NCBI RefSeq assembly: GCF_011516935.1
Contig: NZ_WOTF01000006.1
Coordinates: 34,778 to 98,777 of the forward strand
Length of the DNA stretch: 64,000 nucleotides
Direction: 5' to 3'
DNA from: Acetobacter farinalis
GTDB lineage: Bacteria > Pseudomonadota > Alphaproteobacteria > Acetobacterales > Acetobacteraceae
Shown here one piece after another: positions 37,766 to 45,293 of this stretch; the stretch's first letter is position 1; the number at the start of each line of letters is the position of its first letter. The position numbers and the translations under genes are program-made. A model generated the notes under the pieces. It was not told the origin of the DNA, searched no databases, and saw nothing but the letters and a program-made list of their open reading frames with translations.

Positions 37766-38767
37766 ATGTTCAAAGCGGTACTGATTGAAAAAACAGACGC
37801 GGGCGGTCAGGTTGTCCGCCAGTGTTCTCTTGCGGAGGACCAGTTGCCCCCCGGGGATGTGACGGTGCGGGTGGAATGGTCAACCCTGAACTACAAGGAT
37901 GCTTTGGCCTTGACCGGGAGAGGCCCCATTCTTCGGGCATGGCCGATGATTCCGGGTGTTGATTTTGCCGGAACAGTTGAACACTCCTCTCATCCCGGTC
38001 TGGTTGCTGGTCAATCTGTGGTGCTGAATGGGTGGGGTGTGGGAGAACGCCACTGGGGCGGGCTGGCTGAGCGGGCGCGGGTGCCGGGAGAGTGGCTGAT
38101 TCCTCTGCCAGCCGCATTGAGCACCCGGCAGGCCATGGCCCTGGGGACAGCAGGCTATACCGCCATGCTGTGTGTTCGGGCACTGGTCAAGCAAGGGGTA
38201 ACCCCGAAAAGCGGGCCGGTGGTGGTGACGGGAGCCTCCGGTGGGGTGGGGAGCGTGGCGGTGATGCTGCTGAGCCGGCTTGGCTATCAGGTCACGGCTG
38301 TTACCGGGCACCCGGAAGAGGAACCGACCCTGCGCGATCTGGGGGCGAGCGATATTCTACCCCGTCAGGCCTTGCTTCAACTGACGCGACCACTGGAAAA
38401 AGCCCGATGGGCCGGTGCTGTTGATGTTGCCGGGGGCGCTATGCTGGCGGCTGTGTGTGCGTCCATACAGCTACAGGGTGTGGTCACCGCGTGTGGTCTG
38501 GCGGGGGGAATGGAATTTCCGGCAACGGTGGCGCCTTTTATCCTGCGTGGTGTGACACTGGTCGGCATTGACAGTGTTCAGTGCCCCCGCGAGGAGCGCC
38601 TTGCAGCATGGCAGCAGTTGTCTGAGCTGATTGATCTCGAAAAACTGGACGGTATTGTAAAAGAAATTCCGCTTTCTGATGTGCAGAAAGCGGCGTCTGA
38701 TCTTCTGGATGGGCATATCCGGGGGCGGGTGGTCGTGAGGCTGGATGCCCCCACGGATGCTGGCTGA
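37766..38767 (+). CDS. AcuI/YhdH-type MDR reductase (acrylyl-CoA reductase family)
   Basis: The 333-residue protein belongs to the zinc-free MDR family of AcuI/YhdH. It shows WSTLNYKDALALTGRGPI, the MIPGVDFAGTVEHSSHP segment, and the NADPH-binding VVTGASGGVGSVAVMLLSRL. Members reduce acrylyl-CoA or related enoyl compounds with NADPH. The gene stands alone, so the physiological substrate is not indicated. The upstream gap (37500-37765) is T-rich and carries no gene. Confidence 0.88.
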   Translation: MFKAVLIEKTDAGGQVVRQCSLAEDQLPPGDVTVRVEWSTLNYKDALALTGRGPILRAWPMIPGVDFAGTVEHSSHPGLVAGQSVVLNGWGVGERHWGGLAERARVPGEWLIPLPAALSTRQAMALGTAGYTAMLCVRALVKQGVTPKSGPVVVTGASGGVGSVAVMLLSRLGYQVTAVTGHPEEEPTLRDLGASDILPRQALLQLTRPLEKARWAGAVDVAGGAMLAAVCASIQLQGVVTACGLAGGMEFPATVAPFILRGVTLVGIDSVQCPREERLAAWQQLSELIDLEKLDGIVKEIPLSDVQKAASDLLDGHIRGRVVVRLDAPTDAG

Positions 38768-38815
38768 AAGACGGTTTACAGGGGCACTGGGGGTATAGGC
38801 GGGGCTCTGAAGCAC

Positions 38816-38850
38816 TGAACCCCCGACGCATGGGCATCGGGGGTTCAGCA
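38816..38850. terminator. Hairpin between convergent genes
   Basis: TGAACCCCCGA pairs perfectly with TCGGGGGTTCA across a 10-base loop. There is no T-run. It lies between the AcuI-like gene and the converging ABC exporter. Confidence 0.55.
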
Positions 38851-38875
38851 GGCGGTGCCGCGTGGTGCGGTACTG

Positions 38876-41047
38876 TTATCCTTCTTCAACCGCAGGGGGC
38901 TGCGGCGGTTGCGGCTGCGGGCGTTGATACGGCACAAGCTGCCCGCCCGGCTGGAACACGTAAACGGTATCCGCATGGGCAATGGTTGCCGGGCGATGGG
39001 CGACCATAATGCGTGTGATGTTCATGTCCCGCAAAGCGTTTGCAACCTTGTGTTCCGTCAGTTCATCCAGATGGCTGGTGGCTTCATCAAGGAACAGGAT
39101 TTCCGGGCGCCGGTAGAGGGCGCGGGCCAGAATCACGCGCTGCTTCTGCCCGCCGGAAAGGCCGCTGCCCATATCGCCCACCAGCGTTTCAAACCCCATG
39201 GGCATCCGCATGATATCTTCCAGAATGGCCGCGCGGGAAGCGCATTCACGCAACCAGTCCTCATCCTGATTTTCCGCAAACCCGCTGATGTTGTCAGCAA
39301 TGGAACCAGAAAACAGACCATCATCCTGAAGCACACCGGCAATCCTGTCCCGGTAGCCTTCCAGAGTGAGGGCGGCAATATCTGCGCCATCCAGCCGGAT
39401 CACCCCTTCATCCAGATGCATCAGGCCCATCATGGTTTTCAGCAGGGTTGTCTTACCGCACCCGGAGGGCCCAACAATAGCCACGGAGGAACCCGCCGGA
39501 ATTTCAACAGAAATATCCTTGAAGATCCACGGGTCCTGTGTGCCATAGCGTGCCGAGATATTGAGGCAGGTTAAAGAAGCCGCCTGATGCATCCCTTCAG
39601 CGCGGAGGGGAGTGGGAATAATCCCCTGTGCTGAAGGTTCGGGGTCTGTCATTACAATGTCGGAAAGTCGGTCTGTCTGCACGTTAAGCATACGGAGCTG
39701 GAACCCGCTGCTGATCAGACTGCCAATGCGGCTGGCAAACTGGTCCTTATAGGACAGGAAGGCCACCAGCATCCCGACACTCATATCACCGCGCATGACG
39801 GCATTGGCCCCCAGCACCATCATGATCAAGCGGTCCGCCCCGAAAATCAGGTCTCCCAGCCGCCCGTAAATCAGGTCATACCGCTGCAGGCGCAGGCGGA
39901 TGTTGATGCTGTCCACAATCAGGTTCAGCCATGTTGTGCGCCGCCGTTCCCGCAGGCCCAGCAGCTTCACACTGGCCATGCCGCGCAATGTTTCAATAAA
40001 ATGGCTTTGCTGGCGTGCATCAATCACAATCTGTTCTTCCGATGCCTCCCGATAAACACGGTAGGTGATCAGACGCAGCGTGATATCCAGCCCTGTGGCG
40101 ATCATGGCAATCATGCCCAGCCAGCCGCCGTAGATAAACAGCATGATGGCCATACCAATTGCCATCAACCCGTCCATGAGCGTTTGCACCATGTCCGTTG
40201 TAATGGTTTTCTGGATGGTTCCCAGAGCATTGAAGCGGGAAAGCACATCCCCCACATGGCGTTTTGAAAAATAGTCGAGCGGCAGGCGGGAGAGGTGATC
40301 AAACAGGCTGGTGTTCCACTCCAGCCCCACGCGTGTGCCCAGAATAAGCACCGCCCACTGCCGCACAGAGCCAATAAGCATCTGCAACAGCAGCAGCAGG
40401 GCCAGACCAAAGGCAATGGTGATCATCAGCTCGTGGTCAGCCGTGACAATGACTTCGTCAATCACCACCTGAGAAATCATCGGCATGACCAGCGCGATAA
40501 CTTCGAGCCCCAGTGAAAGTGCGAACAGCACCATAAGGGCAGGGCGCAGCCCGGCAACCTGACGGAACAGGTCCCGCAGGCGCAGGGTTTCACGGTCATC
40601 CTGCTTGCGAAAACTCTCGTTGGGCACAGCTTCCAGCGCAATGCCGGTAAACTCGCGCGAGACTTCGCCCATGCTCAGCGTACGCTTGCCAACGGCGGGG
40701 TCATGAATAACCACCTTGTTGGCCGTTACTTTTGTCAGAACCACAAAATGGTTCATGCTCCAGTGCAGGATACAGGGCAGGCGCAGGTTGGGGAGGTCTT
40801 CCATATCCAGACGCACCGCGCGGGTGGAAAGACCGACCTTGTCCGCCGTGGAGACCAGATCCCGCAGGGAAACCCCTTTGACCGACACGGAATACCGGCG
40901 GCGCAGCGTTGCAAGATCAATCTGGTTTCCATAATGGCCCATGATCATGGCCAGGCAGGCCAGACCACATTCCGCCGCTTCAACCTGCAGGATAACCGGT
41001 GTGCGGGACCCCCAGCCAAATTCCAGCTCTTTCTGGCCAAGGTTCAT
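38876..41047 (-). CDS. C39-peptidase ABC exporter (colicin V CvaB type)
   Basis: This 723-residue peptidase-containing ABC transporter cleaves double-glycine leaders and exports the mature peptide. The N-terminal C39 domain has Q21 and catalytic C27 (LQVEAAECGLACLAMIMG), H100 (HWSMNHFVVL) and D116 (IHDPA), so the triad is complete. A six-helix membrane domain (about 155-440) is followed by the ATPase domain with Walker A GPSGCGKTTLLKT, signature LSGGQKQRV and Walker B ILFLDEATSHLD. The C-terminus is Gln/Pro-rich. It overlaps the HlyD-type gene by 4 bases. Two double-glycine precursors upstream (43.4 and 45.1 kb) are the likely substrates. Confidence 0.93.
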   Translation of the reverse strand: MNLGQKELEFGWGSRTPVILQVEAAECGLACLAMIMGHYGNQIDLATLRRRYSVSVKGVSLRDLVSTADKVGLSTRAVRLDMEDLPNLRLPCILHWSMNHFVVLTKVTANKVVIHDPAVGKRTLSMGEVSREFTGIALEAVPNESFRKQDDRETLRLRDLFRQVAGLRPALMVLFALSLGLEVIALVMPMISQVVIDEVIVTADHELMITIAFGLALLLLLQMLIGSVRQWAVLILGTRVGLEWNTSLFDHLSRLPLDYFSKRHVGDVLSRFNALGTIQKTITTDMVQTLMDGLMAIGMAIMLFIYGGWLGMIAMIATGLDITLRLITYRVYREASEEQIVIDARQQSHFIETLRGMASVKLLGLRERRRTTWLNLIVDSINIRLRLQRYDLIYGRLGDLIFGADRLIMMVLGANAVMRGDMSVGMLVAFLSYKDQFASRIGSLISSGFQLRMLNVQTDRLSDIVMTDPEPSAQGIIPTPLRAEGMHQAASLTCLNISARYGTQDPWIFKDISVEIPAGSSVAIVGPSGCGKTTLLKTMMGLMHLDEGVIRLDGADIAALTLEGYRDRIAGVLQDDGLFSGSIADNISGFAENQDEDWLRECASRAAILEDIMRMPMGFETLVGDMGSGLSGGQKQRVILARALYRRPEILFLDEATSHLDELTEHKVANALRDMNITRIMVAHRPATIAHADTVYVFQPGGQLVPYQRPQPQPPQPPAVEEG

Positions 41048-42357
41048 TTCACCAATCCTCCGCTCACGGCGTAAATACTGTCCCGCATGCTGATGACAGG
41101 ATCAAAAATCCATCGGTAAAGTCTACGGGAATCAATGGCGATGTCAGCTTCCACCTCCATTCCGGCTTCCAGATTTTTACGCTGCCCGTAGGCTTCGACA
41201 TACTGAAGGTCGGGCAGCACGCGGATGCGATATACATCCTGACTGGGGGCCTGAGACTGTGTCTTGTCTTTTGCGGTAGGGGCTGCGCGCTGGCCGGTTG
41301 AATTCGTATCTGTCGCGGTAATGGGCGCACGGGTAATTTCGCGCACACGACCACGGGAAAGGCCGAAGCGCTGATACGGGAAGGCCGCATAGCGCAGCAG
41401 AACCGGTTCCCCTTCATGAATAAATCCGATGGAAGCACTGGAAACATACAGTTCCGCCTCCAGCGTGTGCCCTGTGGGAAGCAGGGTTACCAAGGGTGTG
41501 CCCGCCGAAACCTGCTGGCCGGGATTGGCGCGAATGGCCGTTAATATCCCATCATCAGGTGCCAGAATAACGTTTGTGCGGTGGCCTTCGCCTTCGGCAA
41601 TCTGCTGGTCAACCTGGGCAATCTGGCGGTCGAGATCATTCAAATCATGCGCAAGCTGGCTGTCGTAACGGATGAGCTTTGAGGTCAGATCCGCAATTTT
41701 CCCTTCTGTATCGGTATAATTTTGCAGAAACTGGGCATGACTGCTGAGGAGCTGGGCATAGGTATAAAGCTGGCTCTGGAACTGCGTCTCTGTCACCAGA
41801 TGCGCTGTTTCAGCGCTTTGCATGCGGCGCACGGCACTTTCCACCACGGGCAGCACGCGGGCATCATTCTCAAGCTGATGGCCAATATGCTCATGCTGCT
41901 GCTGCAGATAGCGGATTTGTGTCACCATGGACTGTTTTTCAATAGGTGCGTCAGCCGAACGGATAGCCTTCTGTTTTTCAAACAGGGCACGCTGGTTCAT
42001 CAGTTCACTGACAACATGTTCCTGCGTCGGGCCGGAGGAAGACGTGGCTTCGAGGTCAATAACAAACAGGGTTTCCCCTTTTTTGACGCGCATCCCTTCT
42101 TCCGCATGCTGCTTCTTCACAATGCCAGCAGCACTTGCATTGACGGTTATAAGCCCTGAAGGGGGCATCATCAGCCCTGTGGCGTGCACGCGGCGCGTGT
42201 AGACCCCGAAAATTGTGTAGAGAACGGCCAGCAGGACAAGAGCAAGCGTAAACCAGGCCGCTATCCGGATGGAAAGAGGCTGAGACGCCTGAACCTGCCC
42301 CAGCCAGGACTGACGCCGGGCGGCAAGAGCCTCCGGCCTGAAGAGATCAGAGCTCAT
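41044..42357 (-). CDS. HlyD/CvaA-type membrane fusion protein
   Basis: The 437-residue periplasmic adaptor connects the ABC exporter to an outer-membrane channel of the TolC type. It has one N-terminal membrane helix (about residues 29-53), a biotinyl-lipoyl half-motif (GLITVNASAAGIVKKQHAEE), a long coiled-coil hairpin (about 125-260), and the second lipoyl half (ILAPDDGILTAIRANPGQQV). The C-terminus carries the beta-barrel/RND part (YVEAYGQRKNLEAGMEVEAD). It overlaps the exporter gene by ATGA. No TolC gene is in the window. Confidence 0.92.
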   Translation of the reverse strand: MSSDLFRPEALAARRQSWLGQVQASQPLSIRIAAWFTLALVLLAVLYTIFGVYTRRVHATGLMMPPSGLITVNASAAGIVKKQHAEEGMRVKKGETLFVIDLEATSSSGPTQEHVVSELMNQRALFEKQKAIRSADAPIEKQSMVTQIRYLQQQHEHIGHQLENDARVLPVVESAVRRMQSAETAHLVTETQFQSQLYTYAQLLSSHAQFLQNYTDTEGKIADLTSKLIRYDSQLAHDLNDLDRQIAQVDQQIAEGEGHRTNVILAPDDGILTAIRANPGQQVSAGTPLVTLLPTGHTLEAELYVSSASIGFIHEGEPVLLRYAAFPYQRFGLSRGRVREITRAPITATDTNSTGQRAAPTAKDKTQSQAPSQDVYRIRVLPDLQYVEAYGQRKNLEAGMEVEADIAIDSRRLYRWIFDPVISMRDSIYAVSGGLVK

Positions 42358-42675
42358 AGGTCACGGGATTCAAGGATGGAAAAAATCAAATAGGGCGTGT
42401 GACCTGAAGAAATAATGCGACTCGCCAATGATAAGTATCCTGAAGCGCATTGTGTGCCGCTTGGGGTCATAAGGAGGAAGGCTCCGAGAGGTTTATAAAG
42501 ATAAAATCAGTGCAATAGTGTATATTTATATAGATTATATTTCTAGAGGAAACGCCGGGTAGAGTGAAAATAGTTCTATCGTTATTTTTGTGTTAATGAT
42601 GATTTGATGATATTAATGAATAGTGAATTTTTTACGGAGTTTCCATAGTGATGTTAGTTTTTAAATCGTACGGTC

Positions 42676-42990
42676 ATCACGTAAAATTGGTTGCCAGGAA
42701 AGTAGGCTTCAGTTTATTGAAGGGTCTCTCAATAAAATTCTGTTTACGGTAGAGAGCTAAATCTATTTCTCGTTGTGTCATTCTTTTGCTTTTCTGAAAA
42801 ATGATTGGGAGCAGTCCCGTGCTCTTTTAATTAATCGCCTTGTTTGCGTCATACGCGCTGTCGACAAGGAAGCTATTTAGGGCAATATTTTCTAGAAACA
42901 GTTTAGCCTGAGTGGTAATCGGTATCCTGTTCTGGTATAATGGTAAGTTGCACTGGATTGCCCAGAGTATAGCACATGATACGCATCTTT
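42676..42990 (-). pseudogene. Decayed IS5-type transposase
   Basis: On the minus strand, conserved DDE-transposase segments appear in two frames with internal stops: YTLGNPVQLTIIPEQDTDYH, then NSFLVDSAYDANKAIN, then LALYRKQNFIERPFNKLK and TFLATNFT. These match the LGNPV, LLADxAYD and RNxIERxFNKLK motifs of IS5-family enzymes. The gene is broken by stops and at least one frameshift. The flanks 42358-42675 and 42991-43164 are AT-rich and hold no recognisable gene. Confidence 0.7.
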
Positions 42991-43264
42991 GTAGTCAATC
43001 AGCTTAGGGATCGGTCGGTAACCTGAGGCAAAAAAAATAGACACAAAGCCGTAAAATTCCAAGTATTAGAAGATATTTTGCGTTTGCAATAATATCTTAG
43101 TGTCTTGCTGAAGTTGTTTATTTTATTTCCGGAAAGACACCGAGAATGTTTTGAAATCTATTTGTTAATCTAATTCTATTTCCATGGTGGGAGCCATGGA
43201 GACACGACCACCGGCTCCAACACCATAAGTGGCTGAAGACCAATTATAGCCTACTTGAGCGCAT

Positions 43265-43450
43265 TCAGCAGTAGCAATGCCGAGCCCCCCAAGCAAGCGC
43301 CCCACTAAGTCCCATTGTAGGACCGGCGGCGATAAGTCCGCCAAAAGCTAGACCGGCTCCCATAATACACTTGGCTACCCCAAAAAAAGCATCACTTTCC
43401 GTGGATCCTCCAGAAATTTTTTCAATTTCGTCAACCCTGAGAGATCTCAT
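43265..43450 (-). CDS. Double-glycine microcin/bacteriocin precursor A (probably frameshifted)
   Basis: As read, the gene encodes 61 residues: a leader MRSLRVDEIEKISGG ending in GG (residues 1-15) and a Gly/Ala-rich hydrophobic core peptide. Leader form and core match colicin-V-type class II microcins. The frame stops at 43265 after a run of six G (43285-43290, minus strand). Removing one G opens a continuation to a stop at 43165, giving a 94-residue precursor whose tail includes CAQVGYNWSSATYGVGAGG and ends APTMEIELD. The longer form has two cysteines in the core. Its start overlaps the stop of the upstream small membrane protein by ATGA. The C39 exporter lies 0.8-2.4 kb downstream on the same strand. 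Confidence 0.75.
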   Translation of the reverse strand: MRSLRVDEIEKISGGSTESDAFFGVAKCIMGAGLAFGGLIAAGPTMGLSGALAWGARHCYC

Positions 43451-43623
43451 TTTCTATTCCGTATTTTATATGATACATATAGTTGATTTGAAAAAATCAG
43501 GAAAAACACCCAAAAAGACAAATCTCGTATGCAGTTATAACCATCGTGTAAAAATAGAAATACCGCACACAGAAAAGAGATAAAACATACAGAGATGGAT
43601 ATTTTATATTTAGATGCTATCAT
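43447..43623 (-). CDS. Small two-helix membrane protein, immunity candidate
   Basis: This 58-residue protein starts at ATG 43623 with GGAG 8 bases upstream. It has two hydrophobic helices (about residues 8-26, ISISVCFISFLCAVFLFL; and 36-52, SFWVFFLIFSNQLYV) and ends in a basic tail KIRNRK. It overlaps the microcin precursor by ATGA, the arrangement expected of a cognate immunity gene. Small two-helix membrane proteins are common microcin immunity proteins, but no specific family is recognised. The composition is AT-rich compared with the chromosome. Confidence 0.6.
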   Translation of the reverse strand: MIASKYKISISVCFISFLCAVFLFLHDGYNCIRDLSFWVFFLIFSNQLYVSYKIRNRK

Positions 43624-43761
43624 TTCTTGTTCTCCAATCATCATGTTTGTTATCGTAGGGAAATATTTTTGCAATCGATTTTTTTTTGAAAATGGAGGAT
43701 TCTAAAAACCTCTTGGTTTTGAGCTATTGGCTGTGATTATATGATGATTGGGAGTGATGGC

Positions 43762-43985
43762 ATGAAACAGTCCGGTTTCTTTGATGTTGAAGAGCGGCTT
43801 GGTGACCCAATCAAAGCGTTTTCCCGAACTGTGGATTTCGAGATCTTCTGCCCTAATCTAGACAAAGCTCTGGCCTATACTGATGGGAGTAAGGGCAGGC
43901 ATCCGCCGTTTGATTCGGTACTGATGTTCAAAATCCTGGTGATCCAGAATTGAGCAGTCTCTCTGACGAATGGACGGAATATCTA
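43762..43985 (+). pseudogene. Truncated IS5-type transposase (N-terminus)
   Basis: The frame opens with MKQSGFFDVEERLG and continues with AFSRTVDFEIFCPNLDKALA and PPFDSVLMFKILVIQ, the N-terminus of a second IS5-family transposase. It stops early at 43951 by a one-base frameshift; the next frame continues LSSLSDEWTEYL up to the edge of the insertion sequence at 43986. The sequence beyond that element (44833 on) does not clearly continue the gene, so most of this element has been lost. Confidence 0.75.
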
Positions 43986-43995
43986 GGCTCAGGAC

Positions 43996-44373
43996 TCATT
44001 CTTTGAGATAGAAGATGATGCTTGCTGCGATGTGGATTGCAGACATGACTGTATGAGTGCCGCGGTCGTATCTGGTCGCAACACGTCGCCAGTCTTTCAG
44101 CTTTGCGAACATATTTTCGATCAGATGACGCTTTTTATGCAGATGCCAATTGTAAGGCGGCTTTGATTTCCGGTTCTTCTTCGGGGGAATACAGGCAGTG
44201 ATATTGCGTTCTGCAAGCGATAACCTGATCTGGTTGCTGTCATAGCCTCCGTCCCCGATAACTTCTTCTGTCTCGTCGGGGAGATCTGCCAGCAGCACGT
44301 CTGCGCCTTTGAAGTCACTAACCTGTCCCGCAGTCAGATGAAGGCGGATAGGCCGCCCTTGACCGTCGCACAT
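43996..44373 (-). CDS. IS5-family transposase, orfB part
   Basis: The C-terminal half of the DDE transposase (125 residues from the first Met) contains the second catalytic Asp region EEVIGDGGYDSNQIR and the Glu segment LIENMFAKLKDWRRVATRYD. The frame actually begins upstream (ERTKGGLNSKLHAMCDGQG) and is reached by frameshifting from orfA at the CAAAAAGGGG stretch near 44430. It is the end partner of the 43986-44832 element. Confidence 0.85.
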   Translation of the reverse strand: MCDGQGRPIRLHLTAGQVSDFKGADVLLADLPDETEEVIGDGGYDSNQIRLSLAERNITACIPPKKNRKSKPPYNWHLHKKRHLIENMFAKLKDWRRVATRYDRGTHTVMSAIHIAASIIFYLKE

Positions 44374-44390
44374 GGCATGCAGTTTTGAGT

Positions 44391-44792
44391 TCAGACCGCC
44401 TTTTGTGCGTTCGATATAGCGGGGAAAAGCCCCTTTTTGAGGAGAAACGCCGCCGTTCTGTGCGCTTTAAGGTGCGTCGCGTCGATCATCGGGCGTTTTG
44501 AACGGCCAGCCTGTTCTGTCAGGGCGACGAAGATCCAGTCGAAGACACCGAGGCGGCTCCAGCGAATAAAACGATTGTATAAAGTCTTCTGCGGGCCATA
44601 CGCTATTGGAGCGTCTTTCCACTGAAGCCCGTTGCGGATCACGTAAACGATCCCGCTCAGAACACGGCGATCATCCACTCGTGGCACTCCATGCGTCAGA
44701 GGAAAAAATGGCTCAATCCGCTTCATCTGGTGCTCAGACAGCAAAAACACCTCATTCACAGCCTCACCTCCATCGGTAAGCCTGGGAATCAC
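44391..44792 (-). CDS. IS5-family transposase, orfA part
   Basis: The N-terminal half of the transposase (up to 133 residues) has FFPLTHGVPRVDDRRVLSGI, YGPQKTLYNRFIRWSRLGVF and the first catalytic Asp in RPMIDATHLKAHRT. It terminates just after the frameshift region. The true start may be an internal GTG near 44760 (NEVFLLSEHQMKRI), as in related elements. Confidence 0.85.
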   Translation of the reverse strand: MIPRLTDGGEAVNEVFLLSEHQMKRIEPFFPLTHGVPRVDDRRVLSGIVYVIRNGLQWKDAPIAYGPQKTLYNRFIRWSRLGVFDWIFVALTEQAGRSKRPMIDATHLKAHRTAAFLLKKGLFPAISNAQKAV

Positions 44793-44929
44793 AACGTCTC
44801 GCTCAGTTCAATAAATTAATAGGCCCTGAGCCTAATTGACGACACGCCGTAGTCTGTCGGAATAATCGTTTTTCGAAAGTGGTTTCTTCTGCCATGCTGT
44901 TTTCACGGCATGGCAGGCTGAAGTCTTGC

Positions 44930-45100
44930 TTATTTGCTTGGTGCAGGCGTCTTGCCTACAGCAGCCTGCTGGCCGCCATTGGCTTCCGGGCTGATTGCCG
45001 TGAAGAACGCAGCCAGAGCCAGCACGGACAGGCCAGCAGCGATAAGGCAGCATGTGCCGCCGGAAACATTGTCCATTTCTGTAGTTGTCAGGGTACGCAT
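44930..45100 (-). CDS. Double-glycine microcin precursor B (colicin-V-like leader)
   Basis: This 56-residue precursor starts at ATG 45100 with a strong AAGGAG ribosome site. The leader MRTLTTTEMDNVSGG (15 residues) differs only at a few positions from the colicin V leader MRTLTLNELDSVSGG. The mature peptide would be 41 residues: TCC, a hydrophobic helix (LIAAGLSVLALAAFFTAI) and a polar tail ending TPAPSK. It is the likely second substrate of the C39 exporter. No immunity-like gene is next to it; the insertion sequence starts 98 bases downstream. A candidate Fur box lies about 89 bases upstream. Confidence 0.8.
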   Translation of the reverse strand: MRTLTTTEMDNVSGGTCCLIAAGLSVLALAAFFTAISPEANGGQQAAVGKTPAPSK

Positions 45101-45188
45101 CGCGTTTGCTCCTTGAAAATTATAACAAGAATGATCACGCACCGCAGAACCGTGCGCCGGCTCATCCTTAAAAATCCTTAACAATATA

Positions 45189-45207
45189 ATTAATGATAAT
45201 CAATACA
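45189..45207 (-). promoter_or_regulatory. Candidate Fur box upstream of microcin B
   Basis: ATTAATGATAATCAATACA matches the 19-bp Fur consensus GATAATGATAATCATTATC at 14 positions. On the minus strand it overlaps a possible promoter (TTGTAT, 16 bases, TATTGT). Iron control of colicin V through Fur is known, so the site fits. Confidence 0.6.
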
Positions 45208-45236
45208 AATAATGAGACGCTAAGCCGTTCATAAAA

Positions 45237-45268
45237 AACCGGAAAGGCGTGCCAGCCTTCCCGGTTGG
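45237..45268 (-). terminator. Terminator of the SDR gene
   Basis: On the minus strand AACCGGGAAGGC and GCCTTTCCGGTT form a stem around TGGCAC, followed by TTTTTAT. It ends the SDR transcript upstream of the microcin B promoter. Confidence 0.75.
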
Positions 45269-45293
45269 ATAACCCGTGTTCAATCAGGTTTTG

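Larger units (their letters stand above)
43986..44832 (-). mobile_element. Insertion sequence, IS5 family (IS427-like), about 847 bp
   Basis: The ends are imperfect inverted repeats: GGCTCAGGACTCATT on the left and GGCTCAGGGCCTATT on the right (reverse complement). Both flanks show TA (43984-43985 and 44833-44834), matching the short TA target duplication of this group. Inside are two overlapping-type frames (orfA 44391-44792, orfB 43996-44373 plus upstream extension) joined by a frameshift at an A-run. It is probably intact. Confidence 0.85.

Noticed and set aside
42358..43164. A third double-glycine precursor in the AT-rich gap
   Set aside because: No frame with an E-x-x-x-(I/V)SGG leader was seen; the recognisable content is decayed transposase.
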